Assembly (NCBI GenBank): GCA_019694395.1
Contig: JAIBCC010000024.1
Span: 1-64,000, forward strand
Direction: 5' to 3'
DNA: 64,000 nt
Source of the DNA: Pyrinomonadaceae bacterium
GTDB lineage: Bacteria; Acidobacteriota; Blastocatellia; Pyrinomonadales; Pyrinomonadaceae
Position numbers and translations under genes: made by a program. The notes beneath the pieces were generated by a model. That model saw only the letters and a program-made list of their open reading frames with translations. It did no database searches and was not told the DNA's origin. This document shows, one piece after another, positions 15,887 through 24,973 of the stretch. Position 1 is the first letter of the stretch; the number at the start of each line of letters is the position of its first letter.

Positions 15887-17815
15887 ATGAAAAACGCCAC
15901 CCAAATTCAACAATCCCCAGAAACCGCAATTTTCGTCCGCGATTTGCGGAAGTCTTACGGCAAGTTGGAAGCGGTGAAAGGCGTTGATTTGGGTATCAAA
16001 CAAGGCGAAATTTATGGATTGATTGGACCTGACGGAGCTGGTAAAACCTCGATTTTCCAAATCCTCGGCGGTGTGATGCAAGAGACTTCCGGCGAAATGT
16101 CGATTTACGGAAAGACCGCCCGTGAAGCTCGTTCTTTCGTTGGGTATCTCACTCAGGCTTTCAGCCTCTATCAAGATTTGACCGTTGCCGAAAATCTGCG
16201 TTACATCGGCGATTTGCGGCTTTTGTCCAAGCGCGAAATCGAAGAACGAGGGATGAAATATCTGCGGCTTTTCGATATGGATAGGTTCACAGATAGGCTT
16301 GCGGGACGCTTGAGCGGTGGGATGAAACAAAAACTCGCCCTCGCTTGTGCGTTGATTGCCGAACCGCGAATTTTGCTGCTTGACGAGCCGACTACGGGCG
16401 TTGACCCAGTTTCCCGACGCGAATTTTGGGACACGCTCGCCGAGCTTTCCGATCAAGGAATGACGATGGTCGTCGCCACGCCTTACCTCGACGAAGCTGA
16501 GCGTTGTTCGCGTGTTTCGCTGATTTTTGATGGCAAAATCGTCGAAACCGGGACACCGAAAGAATTGCGTGAAAATTTAGGCTTGCAGCGTTTGGAATTG
16601 CGGGCGGACGATCTCAGCAAAGCCGAAGAGATTCTCAACCAAGTCGAAAAAATTGACGACGTTCAGCGATTCGGCGACCGTCTGGATTTGATGGTTGCTG
16701 ATGCGAAAGGGGGCGAAAAATTAACCCGCGAAGTCTTGCAAAAAGAAGGAGTTGCGGTCGAAGGTTTTCACGTTGGGCAACCAACTTTGGAAAATACTTT
16801 CGTTGCGGTTTTACGCGATTTGGAAGGCAAATTAACTGCTCCGCCGTTTCCCCGCAAACGTCATTTTCAAGAGCGTTCGCCCGAAGCCGTCGCCATCGGA
16901 GCCGAAAATGTCAACAAGATTTTCGGTGATTTCATCGCGGTCAAAGACATCAATCTGGCGATAAAATACGGCGAAATTTACGGACTTTTAGGAGCAAACG
17001 GAGCGGGCAAAACAACTACTATCAAAATGCTCTGCGGCTTGCTTCCGCCGACTAACGGCGTGATCGAATTAGCCGGTGAACGCGGCTCAACCCGTTCGCA
17101 ACATGTCCGGCAAAGAGTCGGCTATATGTCGCAAAAATTTTCGCTCTATGACGATTTGACGATTGAAGAAAACCTCGACTTTTTCGCGGGCGTGTATGGC
17201 GTGCCGCTCGCGGACAGGGAAGAAAAAAAGCGTTGGGTGATGGAATTTTCGGGCTTGCAGGGGCAGGAAAAAATGTTGACGGGCGAATTGCCGGGCGGTT
17301 GGAAACAGCGTGTCGCTTTCGGCTCGGCAATTTTGCACGAACCGTCCGTTTTGTTTTTGGACGAACCGACTTCGGGCGTTGATCCGCTTGCCCGTCGTGC
17401 TTTTTGGAAAATGATAAATGAATTGGCGGATCGAGGCGTGGCGATTTTAGTAACAACACACTATTTAGAAGAAGCGGAACAATGCAATCGTTTGGGGTTT
17501 ATGGTCGCGGGCGAAGTCGTCGCAGAAGGAACTCCGACCAGTGTGAAAGCGGCTCAAACTGGTCATTTGATTGAGTTTATCACCGATAAGCCGCAAGCCG
17601 CCTCAAATCTTTTGAAAAAAGAAATGGAGCGTTGGCGGATTTCGCTTTTCGGTGACCGTCTTCACGTTGTCGTTGAAGAAAATGTCCAAACAGGAATCAA
17701 TAATCTGAAAAAACGCCTGACAGAAGCAGGAATCAAAGTTTTCGATGCGTATGAAGAAACCCGTTCGCTCGAAGACGTTTTTATTGCGGTTGTTGAGAGT
17801 AAGCGGGAGAATTAG
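15887..17815 (+). CDS. ABC transporter with two fused ATPase domains (YbhF-like)
   Basis: 642 residues comprising two nucleotide-binding domains in tandem. NBD1: Walker A GPDGAGKTS (near residue 48), signature LSGGMKQK, Walker B ILLLDEPTTGVDP. NBD2: Walker A GANGAGKTT (near 371), signature LPGGWKQR with Pro in place of Ser, Walker B VLFLDEPTSGVDP. This is the ATPase of an ABC-2 exporter as in ybhF. The altered second signature hints at asymmetric ATP sites. Permeases follow at 17949 and 19053. Confidence 0.92.
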   Translation: MKNATQIQQSPETAIFVRDLRKSYGKLEAVKGVDLGIKQGEIYGLIGPDGAGKTSIFQILGGVMQETSGEMSIYGKTAREARSFVGYLTQAFSLYQDLTVAENLRYIGDLRLLSKREIEERGMKYLRLFDMDRFTDRLAGRLSGGMKQKLALACALIAEPRILLLDEPTTGVDPVSRREFWDTLAELSDQGMTMVVATPYLDEAERCSRVSLIFDGKIVETGTPKELRENLGLQRLELRADDLSKAEEILNQVEKIDDVQRFGDRLDLMVADAKGGEKLTREVLQKEGVAVEGFHVGQPTLENTFVAVLRDLEGKLTAPPFPRKRHFQERSPEAVAIGAENVNKIFGDFIAVKDINLAIKYGEIYGLLGANGAGKTTTIKMLCGLLPPTNGVIELAGERGSTRSQHVRQRVGYMSQKFSLYDDLTIEENLDFFAGVYGVPLADREEKKRWVMEFSGLQGQEKMLTGELPGGWKQRVAFGSAILHEPSVLFLDEPTSGVDPLARRAFWKMINELADRGVAILVTTHYLEEAEQCNRLGFMVAGEVVAEGTPTSVKAAQTGHLIEFITDKPQAASNLLKKEMERWRISLFGDRLHVVVEENVQTGINNLKKRLTEAGIKVFDAYEETRSLEDVFIAVVESKREN

Positions 17816-17941
17816 GAACGCCAGCATCTTGCTGGCAAACGTCGTGAAACGATGTAGCCGTGTTTAATTAAAAGTCGCCTTATAATTGAACTTGAATTGT
17901 TCGGGCTTTGCGCTCAATGCCGGCTAGAAGCGCGGCGTTCC
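17815..17941. repeat. 127-bp inverted-repeat element between ATPase and permease
   Basis: GGAACGCC (17815-17822) and GGCGTTCC (17934-17941) are exact inverted ends. The left end continues into a strong hairpin GCCAGCA-TCT-TGCTGGC (17820-17836) and the right end into a diverged counterpart (GCCGGCTAGAAGCGCGGC). It starts on the last base of the ATPase stop codon and ends 7 bp before the permease start. It resembles the element at 10420 in plan, not in sequence. Confidence 0.6.
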
Positions 17942-17948
17942 AAATTTT

Positions 17949-19052
17949 ATGCGAAGAATCATTGCCCAAGCCAGAAAAGAATTAACACAGGTTGGACGCG
18001 ACAAATTGACGCTGACTCTCGCATTGTTTCTGCCGCTCGTTTTGCTGGCTTTGATGGGAACGGCGATTTCTCTTTCCGTGACGGATTTGCCAATTGTGGT
18101 GCAGGATTTAGATAATTCACCTGAATCCCGCCGTTATATTGAAGCTTTTCGCAATTCGCTGACTTTTCGCATCGTGGAATTGCCGACTGACGAACAGCCC
18201 GAAGAATCGCTTTTAGACAATCATGCACGCGGAGCGATCATCATTCCCGAACATTTCGGACGCGATTTGGAACGCGGGATGAATACGGAAGTTCAGTTTT
18301 TAGTTGACGCGAGCGATGCAAATACGGCGAACATTATGCGTGGAGCTTCAACCGCAATCACCTTGAATTTCGTCAAAAACATGCGTTCCGCCATTGCAGT
18401 TCCAATCAAAGCGGATGTAAGAATGTGGTATAACCCCGGACGTGAATCAAGCACCTACATTGCGCCGGGAATGTTGGCGGTCGGACTTTCACTTTTTCCG
18501 CCATTGCTGGCAGCTCTGGCGATGTCACGCGAAGGCGAGCAAAAAACGATTTTGCAGGTTTACGTTTCGAGTATTTCCGCCCGCGAATATCTTTTGGGAA
18601 AAATTGGCGCGTATTGGCTAATTGCGGTCGGCGAATGGGTTTTATCAATGATCTTGGCGTATTTCCTATTTGGTCTGAGTATCAAGGGCGATCCGACTCC
18701 GTTTGTTGTCTGCACGGGGATTTATCTTTTCACGACAGTTTCTTTCGGGGCGATGGTCGGCGTAGCGATTCCGAATCAGGCGGCGGCAATTCAAGCCGTT
18801 CAAATTGCGGGATTTCTGTTTTCGTATCTGCTGTCAGGTTCGATTTTTCCCGTTTCAAATATTCCTTTTCCTTTCAGTATAATTTCCCGAATTATTCCCG
18901 CGAGGTATTACATCGTGGTTGCCCGTGACGCTCTGGTGCGGAGCGGCGATTGGTCGGGAGTTTGGCACATTCCTTTGATTTTGTTGGGAATTGGAATGTT
19001 TTTCTTTATGGTAGCGTGGCGAAATACACGAAAGATGCAGGTAAATGCCTAA
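17949..19052 (+). CDS. ABC-2 type permease (YbhS-like)
   Basis: 367 residues: N-terminal helix (LALFLPLVLLALMGTAISL), a large periplasmic loop of about 130 residues, then five helices, the ABC2_membrane_3 topology of YbhS/YbhR. Its start lies directly after a repeat element and no clear ribosome-binding site is visible. The next permease starts at the base after its stop, indicating translational coupling. Probably forms a heterodimer with that gene product. Confidence 0.9.
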   Translation: MRRIIAQARKELTQVGRDKLTLTLALFLPLVLLALMGTAISLSVTDLPIVVQDLDNSPESRRYIEAFRNSLTFRIVELPTDEQPEESLLDNHARGAIIIPEHFGRDLERGMNTEVQFLVDASDANTANIMRGASTAITLNFVKNMRSAIAVPIKADVRMWYNPGRESSTYIAPGMLAVGLSLFPPLLAALAMSREGEQKTILQVYVSSISAREYLLGKIGAYWLIAVGEWVLSMILAYFLFGLSIKGDPTPFVVCTGIYLFTTVSFGAMVGVAIPNQAAAIQAVQIAGFLFSYLLSGSIFPVSNIPFPFSIISRIIPARYYIVVARDALVRSGDWSGVWHIPLILLGIGMFFFMVAWRNTRKMQVNA

Positions 19053-20228
19053 ATGAAAGAATTGTTCTACAAATTTTTGAGTTTGCGTTGGTTTGCGTTG
19101 ATTCGCAAAGAGTTTAACCAAATCAAGCGAAACAAGCGGTTGGTGATAATGCTGATAATTCCGCCAACAATGAACATTATCCTTTTCGGTTTTGCTCTCA
19201 ATCCAACTGTGACGAATCTCCAACTCGGCGTAGTTGACGAAAACCAATCTGTCGAAAGCCGCGAACTGATTTCCGCTTTAACTGAAAGCCAATCTTTTCA
19301 AGTTGCCAAATATTATCTTTCCGACAACGAGCTGAACGATGATTTGACCGCCGGAAATCTGGACGCAGGATTGATAATTCCAAATGATTTCGCCAAAAAG
19401 CGTTTGCGGGGTGAAACGGCGGAAGTCCAATTAATCGTGGACGCAGTAAATTCAAATACGGCAACGATTGTCGGCGGTTATGCTTCACGAATCATCAATA
19501 ATTTGAATCAGCAAATCTTAAGGGCAAATCCACCGAAAGTTTCACTTCAAACCTTTGCTGTCGAACAAATTCCCAGAAAACTACCGAATATCACGCCGCA
19601 TGTTGCTCTGCTTTACAATCCGGGACTGAAAAATTCGTGGTTCATCGTGTCGGGATTGATCGGGGCGTTGCTTGTGATTCAAGGCTCGATTGTGGCGGCG
19701 GCTTCGATGGTTAAAGAAAAAGAGGTGGGAACGATTGAGCAGCTTTTGATGACTCCCGCCGAAGCCATCGAAATTATCACGGCGAAAATTGCTCCGATAT
19801 TTTTTCTGTTAACAATGGATATTTTTCTAGCTCTGTTTGTAGCAAAAATCGCTTTCGGAGTTCCGTTTTTAGGTCTTTTCGTCATTTTTCTGCTCGGCGG
19901 ATGTTTGTGCGTGCTTTCTGGAATCGGCATCGGAACTTTAATTGCGACATTGGCAAAATCTCAACAGCAAGCCCAATTAATCAGCTTTTTCGTGATGCCG
20001 CCGCTCGTTTTACTATCGGGTGTGACAACTCCGATTGAAGCGATGCCGAAATGGCTGCAGCCTGTTACAAACGTCAATCCGATTCGTCATTTCGGGATAA
20101 TTTCCCGTAGTATTATGCTCAAAGGAACGGATTTCAGCATTCTTTATCCGAACTTTTTGGCTCTGGCAACGTTTTGCATTATTGTTGTCAGCATAAGTAT
20201 GTGGCGGTTTCGGAAACAGCTGCAATAA
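19053..20228 (+). CDS. ABC-2 type permease (YbhR-like)
   Basis: 391 residues with the same layout as the preceding permease: N-terminal helix, large external loop, then helices including SGLIGALLVIQGSIVAAASM and the conserved motif VKEKEVGTIEQLLMTPA, typical of ABC-2 exporters. ATG follows the previous stop without a gap. Last gene of the tetR-hlyD-ATPase-permease-permease operon; likely exports drugs or other amphiphiles. Confidence 0.9.
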   Translation: MKELFYKFLSLRWFALIRKEFNQIKRNKRLVIMLIIPPTMNIILFGFALNPTVTNLQLGVVDENQSVESRELISALTESQSFQVAKYYLSDNELNDDLTAGNLDAGLIIPNDFAKKRLRGETAEVQLIVDAVNSNTATIVGGYASRIINNLNQQILRANPPKVSLQTFAVEQIPRKLPNITPHVALLYNPGLKNSWFIVSGLIGALLVIQGSIVAAASMVKEKEVGTIEQLLMTPAEAIEIITAKIAPIFFLLTMDIFLALFVAKIAFGVPFLGLFVIFLLGGCLCVLSGIGIGTLIATLAKSQQQAQLISFFVMPPLVLLSGVTTPIEAMPKWLQPVTNVNPIRHFGIISRSIMLKGTDFSILYPNFLALATFCIIVVSISMWRFRKQLQ

Positions 20229-20273
20229 AAAATAAATTTGATTTTTTTCTATTTTTTTTTCTAAGATTCAAAT

Positions 20274-21149
20274 ATGCAAGTTAATTGGGAAAACCGCGAG
20301 CCTGAAAAATCGCCCTTTTTATTTAAGCGCGAAGCCTGTTGGGATGAATTTTGTGTCAGACATAGAAAAGTCATAGCCGGTGAAGCCCCGGAACAGATAG
20401 CCAGCTATAACGAAGTTAATTTGAGTATTAAAGGCTCTTTATATACTGAACGGCATACTTCGAGCGGGAAAAACCGGAACGATATTGCCGACGAAAACTC
20501 TATGTGTTTGATGCCCTACGGTCAAACTTTTTCGGCAAAATGGAAGAATGAATACGAACTTGTTTCCGTGGATTTTTCGCCTAAATATCTTTCCAAAATG
20601 GCTCAGGAAATGAATATTTCGTCAAAGGTCGAATTAAAAGACACGGTGCTTGAACAAAAAGATTTGCTTATCCAGCAACTAGGTTTGGCGTTTTTGGAAG
20701 AAGCGGAGAAACAGGAAACTTCGTCGCGGCTTTATTCCGAATCAATCGCTCATACTTTGATGTTTCACCTTATCAAAAATTACAGCACCGCAAATTTTCA
20801 GGAAAAACTTCTTTCCGGCGGACTTTCGGGCAATAAGCTACGCCGCGTGACGGATTTCATCAATGATAACTTAGATCAGGACTTAACTTTGAGCGAAATC
20901 GCGCAAATTGCCGATTTAAGCCATTTTCATTTTGCACGGGCTTTTCGCAAAACAATGGGCGTCACGCCGCAGCAATACATCACCAACCGCCGCATCGAAA
21001 AAGCCAAAGAATTACTGGCAAAAAGCAATTTACCAATTGTTGAAATCGGATTCCAGACGGGTTTCAAAAACCAAAGCCATTTCACCACGCTGTTTCGAAA
21101 ATTTACTTCGCTGACACCGAAAATCTGGCGTGAAGTTAAGCAAAATTAA
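20274..21149 (+). CDS. AraC-family transcriptional regulator
   Basis: 291 residues. The C-terminal 100 residues hold the two AraC helix-turn-helix motifs (DLTLSEIAQIADLSHFHFAR and LPIVEIGFQTGFKNQSHFTT) with the FRKFTSLTPKIWR ending. The N-terminal 170 residues are a cupin-like effector domain of unknown ligand. It starts 45 bp after the exporter operon, after a T-rich stretch. The next gene begins 4 bp after its stop, so this regulator and the small secreted protein are likely co-transcribed. Confidence 0.9.
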   Translation: MQVNWENREPEKSPFLFKREACWDEFCVRHRKVIAGEAPEQIASYNEVNLSIKGSLYTERHTSSGKNRNDIADENSMCLMPYGQTFSAKWKNEYELVSVDFSPKYLSKMAQEMNISSKVELKDTVLEQKDLLIQQLGLAFLEEAEKQETSSRLYSESIAHTLMFHLIKNYSTANFQEKLLSGGLSGNKLRRVTDFINDNLDQDLTLSEIAQIADLSHFHFARAFRKTMGVTPQQYITNRRIEKAKELLAKSNLPIVEIGFQTGFKNQSHFTTLFRKFTSLTPKIWREVKQN

Positions 21150-21153
21150 ATCA

Positions 21154-21678
21154 ATGAAAAAACTAAATAAATTCTGCCGAATAAACGCCCTTGTCTTAAT
21201 AATTATAGGATTATTTCCTCTTTCTGCTTTTGCCCAAAACGATAAAGAAAAAGCTGTGATCGGCAAATTGCTCGACGATTTCAACGTTGCCGCTGCTAAT
21301 GCCGAATACGAAAAATATTTCAATTTTTATGCCGATGGCGCAATTTTTATCGGCACGGATGCAACGGAAAATTGGGATAAAAAAGCTTTTATGGTCTGGG
21401 CAAAACCGTTTTTTGACAAAAAACGAACGTGGAATTTCAAAGCCATCGAACGCCATATTTTCCTTGATAAATCCGGCAAATTCGCGTGGTTTGATGAATT
21501 GCTGGATACTCAAATGAAAATTTGTCGTGGTTCGGGAGTGCTTACAAAACACGGAAAAGAGTGGAAATTACAGCAATATGTGCTTTCGATGACGATTCCG
21601 AACGACAAAGTTGATGAGGTTGTAAAAATAAAAGCACCGATTGAAGAAGCATTGATGAAGAAACTATCGAATAAATAA
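21154..21678 (+). CDS. Secreted SnoaL/NTF2-fold protein
   Basis: 174 residues. Signal peptide (KFCRINALVLIIIGLFPLSAFAQ) then a single SnoaL_3/DUF4440-type domain: EKAVIGKLLDDFNVAAANAE..YFNFYADGAIFIGTDATENW, a pattern of the NTF2-like cone fold. Such proteins may be ketosteroid-isomerase-like or simple ligand binders. ATG 21154 begins the signal; an upstream in-frame start would overlap araC. Coupled to the AraC regulator. Confidence 0.78.
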   Translation: MKKLNKFCRINALVLIIIGLFPLSAFAQNDKEKAVIGKLLDDFNVAAANAEYEKYFNFYADGAIFIGTDATENWDKKAFMVWAKPFFDKKRTWNFKAIERHIFLDKSGKFAWFDELLDTQMKICRGSGVLTKHGKEWKLQQYVLSMTIPNDKVDEVVKIKAPIEEALMKKLSNK

Positions 21679-21682
21679 ATAT

Positions 21683-21780
21683 TCATCCACGAAGGCACAC
21701 GAAGGAGTCACGAAGGAAGATTCTTTTGTGCTCTAAAATAATGAAAACTTCGTGTAATCTTCGTGAAACTTCGTGGATGA
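21683..21780. repeat. Inverted CACGAAGG-repeat hairpin
   Basis: Perfect 12-bp outer arms TCATCCACGAAG (21683-21694) and CTTCGTGGATGA (21769-21780). Each arm continues with two more degenerate copies of CACGAAG(G), so the whole can fold into a long hairpin. It lies just after the SnoaL-like gene. The same type of unit is common in spacers of several phyla. Confidence 0.65.
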
Positions 21781-21793
21781 TTTTTCTCAATAT

Positions 21794-21844
21794 AATCAAC
21801 TGCAATTTCATAATATAAGCGTCACGCAGAGAAAATATTTGCCG
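21794..21844 (+). repeat. Diverged direct repeat, copy A
   Basis: Begins AATCAACTGCAATTTCA and ends ATTTGCCGT. It is similar over about 52 bp to 22397-22452 on the same strand. It lies 26 bp before the SRPBCC gene, so it may carry a leader or promoter element. Confidence 0.5.
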
Positions 21845-21870
21845 TAAAGATCAGAAATTTAATTTACCTA

Positions 21871-22374
21871 ATGCAGTCCAAAACTCAAATCAAAACTATT
21901 TTTAATTGCACTTTGGAAAGAGCTTTTAAGAGTCCCATGCTCTGCGACATAACTAAAATTCACACAGGTTTTGGATTAATGCCTCGCGTCACACACTGCA
22001 CCGAAGATTCCGATTGGGGCAAAATCGGTGGTAGCAGAAAGGTTTTTATGAAGAAAAATCTAATGTTCAAAGGCGGAGAAGCAGCATTAGATACGGTTTT
22101 AGAAAGAATCGAAAACGAATATTGGAAAATTGAAATTTCTGATTTTAAGTTTTTTGCAATGGGTTTTACAAAATTTCAAGGCGAATGGACGACTAAAGAA
22201 ATAGATATTGATAGGACGGAAGTTTTGTATGCCTACACTTTATTTTCCAAAAGTCTTTTGGCATATCCGTTTCATTGGTTCATTACTAAAGTATTTTGGA
22301 AAATTTATATGAAACACGTTTTAGAGAACGTCAGAAAATTAGCTTATAGCGAAGCCCCTTATTTACACAAATAA
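21871..22374 (+). CDS. SRPBCC/START-like protein
   Basis: 167 residues, no signal peptide. The pattern of an N-terminal strand (KTQIKTIFNCTLERAFKSPM), a beta-rich middle and a long C-terminal helix (WKIYMKHVLENVRKLAYS) fits the helix-grip fold of polyketide-cyclase/SRPBCC proteins. Ligand and partners are unknown. Preceded by a direct-repeat copy. Confidence 0.62.
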   Translation: MQSKTQIKTIFNCTLERAFKSPMLCDITKIHTGFGLMPRVTHCTEDSDWGKIGGSRKVFMKKNLMFKGGEAALDTVLERIENEYWKIEISDFKFFAMGFTKFQGEWTTKEIDIDRTEVLYAYTLFSKSLLAYPFHWFITKVFWKIYMKHVLENVRKLAYSEAPYLHK

Positions 22375-22396
22375 TCATTATTTTTGTTAAAACCTG

Positions 22397-22452
22397 AATC
22401 AACCGCAATTTCACAACATAAACGGCAAGCAGAGAAAAGATTTGTTTGCCGT
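22397..22452 (+). repeat. Diverged direct repeat, copy B
   Basis: Begins AATCAACCGCAATTTCA and ends TTTGCCGT, aligned with copy A at 21794-21844. It lies 50 bp before the TPR gene at 22502. The two repeats bracket the SRPBCC gene, suggesting a duplication or a paired mobile remnant. Confidence 0.5.
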
Positions 22453-22501
22453 CATTTTTTTAGACTCAATTTGAAACTGAGGTTTCAAGGAGAGGCTAAA
22501 A

Positions 22502-23167
22502 ATGAAAAGATTATTTTTTGTAGGTTTATTCGTCCTAATTTTACAATTTGGAATATTTGCCCAATCCGGCGAATTTGATTTGGGAATTAAATCGGCAAAT
22601 TCCGGCGATTTTCAAACGGCTTTGCAGCATTTTCAAAACAGTTTGGATAAAAACATTTCCGTCAAAAAATCGGCTCAGATTCATTACAATCTCGGCGTTT
22701 GTTTTTACCAGCTAAAACAAACTAATGCAGCAATTACTGAATTTGAAAAAGCCGTGCAGATTTATCCGAATTATGCCAAAGCGTTTTACGCACTTGGAAT
22801 GGCAAAAACTGATTTGAGAGATTTTAATCAGGCTGAGAACGCATTTCGCCAATCGTTGAAACTTTCCAACAACGGCGAAGTGTGGTTTGATTTAGCGTTG
22901 GTTCTTTTTGAATTGAAAAAATACGATGATTCGGCGCAGAGTTTCCAAAACGCCATTAAATTCGGAAGCGTTGCCGTCGCTGCCAGCCATAATAATTTGG
23001 GTGTGGTTTATGCGATGCAAGGAGATTTATACTCAGCTAAAAAAGAACTGGAAATTTCCGAAAAACTAAATTTTGCCGGAGCCGCAAATAATCTCAACAT
23101 TGTGCGTAACGCTTTGGCAACAAACGATAAAACTTTGGTTGCAAAACTGATCTTGAAGGAGAAATAA
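22502..23167 (+). CDS. Secreted TPR-repeat protein
   Basis: 221 residues: signal peptide MKRLFFVGLFVLILQFGIFAQ, then about five TPR units (for example AQIHYNLGVCFYQLKQTNAAITEF and AKAFYALGMAKTDLRDFNQAENAF). TPRs form protein-binding solenoids in the periplasm. A good AAGGAGAGG site precedes the ATG. The stop overlaps the next start (TAATG), so it is coupled to the membrane protein at 23167. Confidence 0.82.
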   Translation: MKRLFFVGLFVLILQFGIFAQSGEFDLGIKSANSGDFQTALQHFQNSLDKNISVKKSAQIHYNLGVCFYQLKQTNAAITEFEKAVQIYPNYAKAFYALGMAKTDLRDFNQAENAFRQSLKLSNNGEVWFDLALVLFELKKYDDSAQSFQNAIKFGSVAVAASHNNLGVVYAMQGDLYSAKKELEISEKLNFAGAANNLNIVRNALATNDKTLVAKLILKEK

Positions 23168-23592
23168 TGACCAATTTTGAAAAAACTTACCGGAAAATTG
23201 TCAAAGCCAGTGCGATTTACGATTGGATCGTAACTGCGCCGTTTGCTTTTCCGTTTTTGGTTAATTATCAAATTTCGACCTTAAACACGCTCCATAATTA
23301 TTTCGGATTTGGCGGACAAATCCCGAATTTTGAGCCGATGCACTTGTTTTTTATCAACTTGATGGGAAGTGTGGTTTTGGTTTGGTCAACGTTGCGAATT
23401 CATAAAAGCGAACCGCTTTTTGGTTTTTATGACGGCATTGCGAGAGTTCTTTTTTCATCGTGGATGATTTTTTATTTGCTCTTTGGAAATGCTACCCATT
23501 TGTTAGTTTTTTTTGTAATTCCCGAATCAATTTGGGGAATTGTTCAGCTTTACGGCTTTTGGCTTTATCAAAAACAAAGCCGGAAAATTTAA
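23167..23592 (+). CDS. Unrecognised small membrane protein
   Basis: 141 residues with four hydrophobic segments (about residues 19-35, 57-74, 88-104, 110-130), short loops and a basic C-terminus. Not assigned to a family. Translationally coupled to the secreted TPR protein (TAATG overlap), which suggests a joint role at the envelope. Confidence 0.75.
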   Translation: MTNFEKTYRKIVKASAIYDWIVTAPFAFPFLVNYQISTLNTLHNYFGFGGQIPNFEPMHLFFINLMGSVVLVWSTLRIHKSEPLFGFYDGIARVLFSSWMIFYLLFGNATHLLVFFVIPESIWGIVQLYGFWLYQKQSRKI

Positions 23593-23643
23593 ATAAACTA
23601 CCGTTTGGTAAATTGAAAATACAACTATTTAGGAGAATATTTA

Positions 23644-24081
23644 ATGAGTGATAAACAACAGGATGTCCTGGCAATCTTAAAACTTTACGAGCTTCGCCGT
23701 GATGAAAAAATGCGTGCAGCAAGAAAATGGTTCATCACGGAATTTCGCCCGAACAGTGCAATGGATATTGTCCAATTGCTGGTCAGCGGCGCAGAAGCAA
23801 GCGCAAATTTCCGAATGATTACTTCGTATTGGGATATGGCTGCGTCTTTTGTTCTGAACGGCGGAATTGACGAAAAATTATTTCTTGGCGCAAATACCGA
23901 ACACGTTGCGATTTACTGCAAATTACAGCCTTTTTTGGCGGAATTACGCCAAATTATCAATGAAGATGACTATTTGATCCATCTTGAAAAACTTGTTTCA
24001 AAGATTCCGAACGTTGACGAAAGGCTTGAAAAACGCCGCCAACTTTTTGAAAGATGGGCGGAAAGTGAAGGCAAAAGGTAA
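23644..24081 (+). CDS. Unrecognised 145-residue acidic/helical protein
   Basis: No signal or membrane segment. All-helical look: KQQDVLAILKLYELRRDEKM at the start, a middle motif SYWDMAASFVLNGGI, and a charged C-terminal helix. It appears to be a cytoplasmic conserved protein; I cannot name a function. AGGAG lies upstream. It follows the membrane protein by 51 bp. Confidence 0.75.
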   Translation: MSDKQQDVLAILKLYELRRDEKMRAARKWFITEFRPNSAMDIVQLLVSGAEASANFRMITSYWDMAASFVLNGGIDEKLFLGANTEHVAIYCKLQPFLAELRQIINEDDYLIHLEKLVSKIPNVDERLEKRRQLFERWAESEGKR

Positions 24082-24161
24082 AACTTTTTCATTTTTCATC
24101 GTTTATATTTCACTTTTATATTGGACTTTGACAAGAGGTTTTTCCGTTGTAAAATCCCTCT

Positions 24162-24839
24162 ATGATTCGGAAAAACTTTTTGTCTTTTTTTCTTTTACTT
24201 GTCTTTTCAAGTTTGGCAATAGCGCAGGAACCAACGCCTACACCAGCTCCTACGCCTGCGAAAAAAGCCAACCAACGTCCGGCTGAAACAACACCTAAAA
24301 ATGCTGAACCTTTTGACAATGCCGATGTTAAAACGATGGCGGAAAAATGCGTCACGCTCCAAACCGAAGCTGGAGATATTCAGCTTGAATTTTTCCCCGA
24401 AACCGCGCCGGAAACCGTTCGCAATTTCTTAAATCTGGTTGCTATTAAGTTTTACGACACTACGGTTTTCAGCCGCGTGGTTCCTAATTTTGTCGTGCAG
24501 GGCGGAAATTTCAGCACTCGTCAGGAAAGAACGATGGAACTTTATGAGCGTTCACAGCGAAGATTAAAAGATGAGCCGAATCAGGTCAAACACGAACGCG
24601 GTATTATTTCGATGGCTCGAAGCGATGAACCCGACAGTGCTACAACACATTTTTTTATAATCGTGGCAGATTCCGCGTCTAATCTTGACAGTAAATTCGC
24701 CGCTTTTGGTCGCGTTATCAAAGGAATGGAAATCGCTGATGCCATTAACAAAATGCCTGTCGTCAATGAAAAGCCCGAAAAACCTGTTCGATTATTAAAG
24801 GCTGTGATCGAGCCGTGTCCCATTAAAACCGAACAATAG
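24162..24839 (+). CDS. Secreted cyclophilin-type peptidyl-prolyl isomerase
   Basis: 225 residues. Signal peptide MIRKNFLSFFLLLVFSSLAIAQ, a Pro/Thr-rich linker (PTPTPAPTPAKK), then a cyclophilin domain: GDIQLEFFPETAPETVRNF, FYDTTVFSRVVPNFVVQGG, a shortened loop and SKFAAFGRVIKGMEIADAI. The first catalytic region (FSRV) is present; the usual G-Q-F/N pattern is altered (GGNFSTR). It likely assists folding in the periplasm. Confidence 0.88.
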   Translation: MIRKNFLSFFLLLVFSSLAIAQEPTPTPAPTPAKKANQRPAETTPKNAEPFDNADVKTMAEKCVTLQTEAGDIQLEFFPETAPETVRNFLNLVAIKFYDTTVFSRVVPNFVVQGGNFSTRQERTMELYERSQRRLKDEPNQVKHERGIISMARSDEPDSATTHFFIIVADSASNLDSKFAAFGRVIKGMEIADAINKMPVVNEKPEKPVRLLKAVIEPCPIKTEQ

Positions 24840-24844
24840 CTTAA

Positions 24845-24959
24845 TTTAACGCACAGTCGCAAAATAACATAAGACGCAAAGAAAAATTAGCAAAAACAGA
24901 AACTAATAAATTTATTTAAAACCCTTCGCGCCTTTGCATCTTAGCGTCTTTGCGTTAAA
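24845..24959. repeat. Inverted ACGCAAAG-type repeat
   Basis: Outer arms TTTAACGCA (24845-24853) and TGCGTTAAA (24951-24959) are exact. Inside are AAGACGCAAAG on the left and CTTTGC / AGCGTCTTTGCG on the right, degenerate units facing each other. It fills the spacer between cyclophilin and amidase and may terminate transcription. Confidence 0.6.
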
Positions 24960-24973
24960 AAAATTGTAAATTT

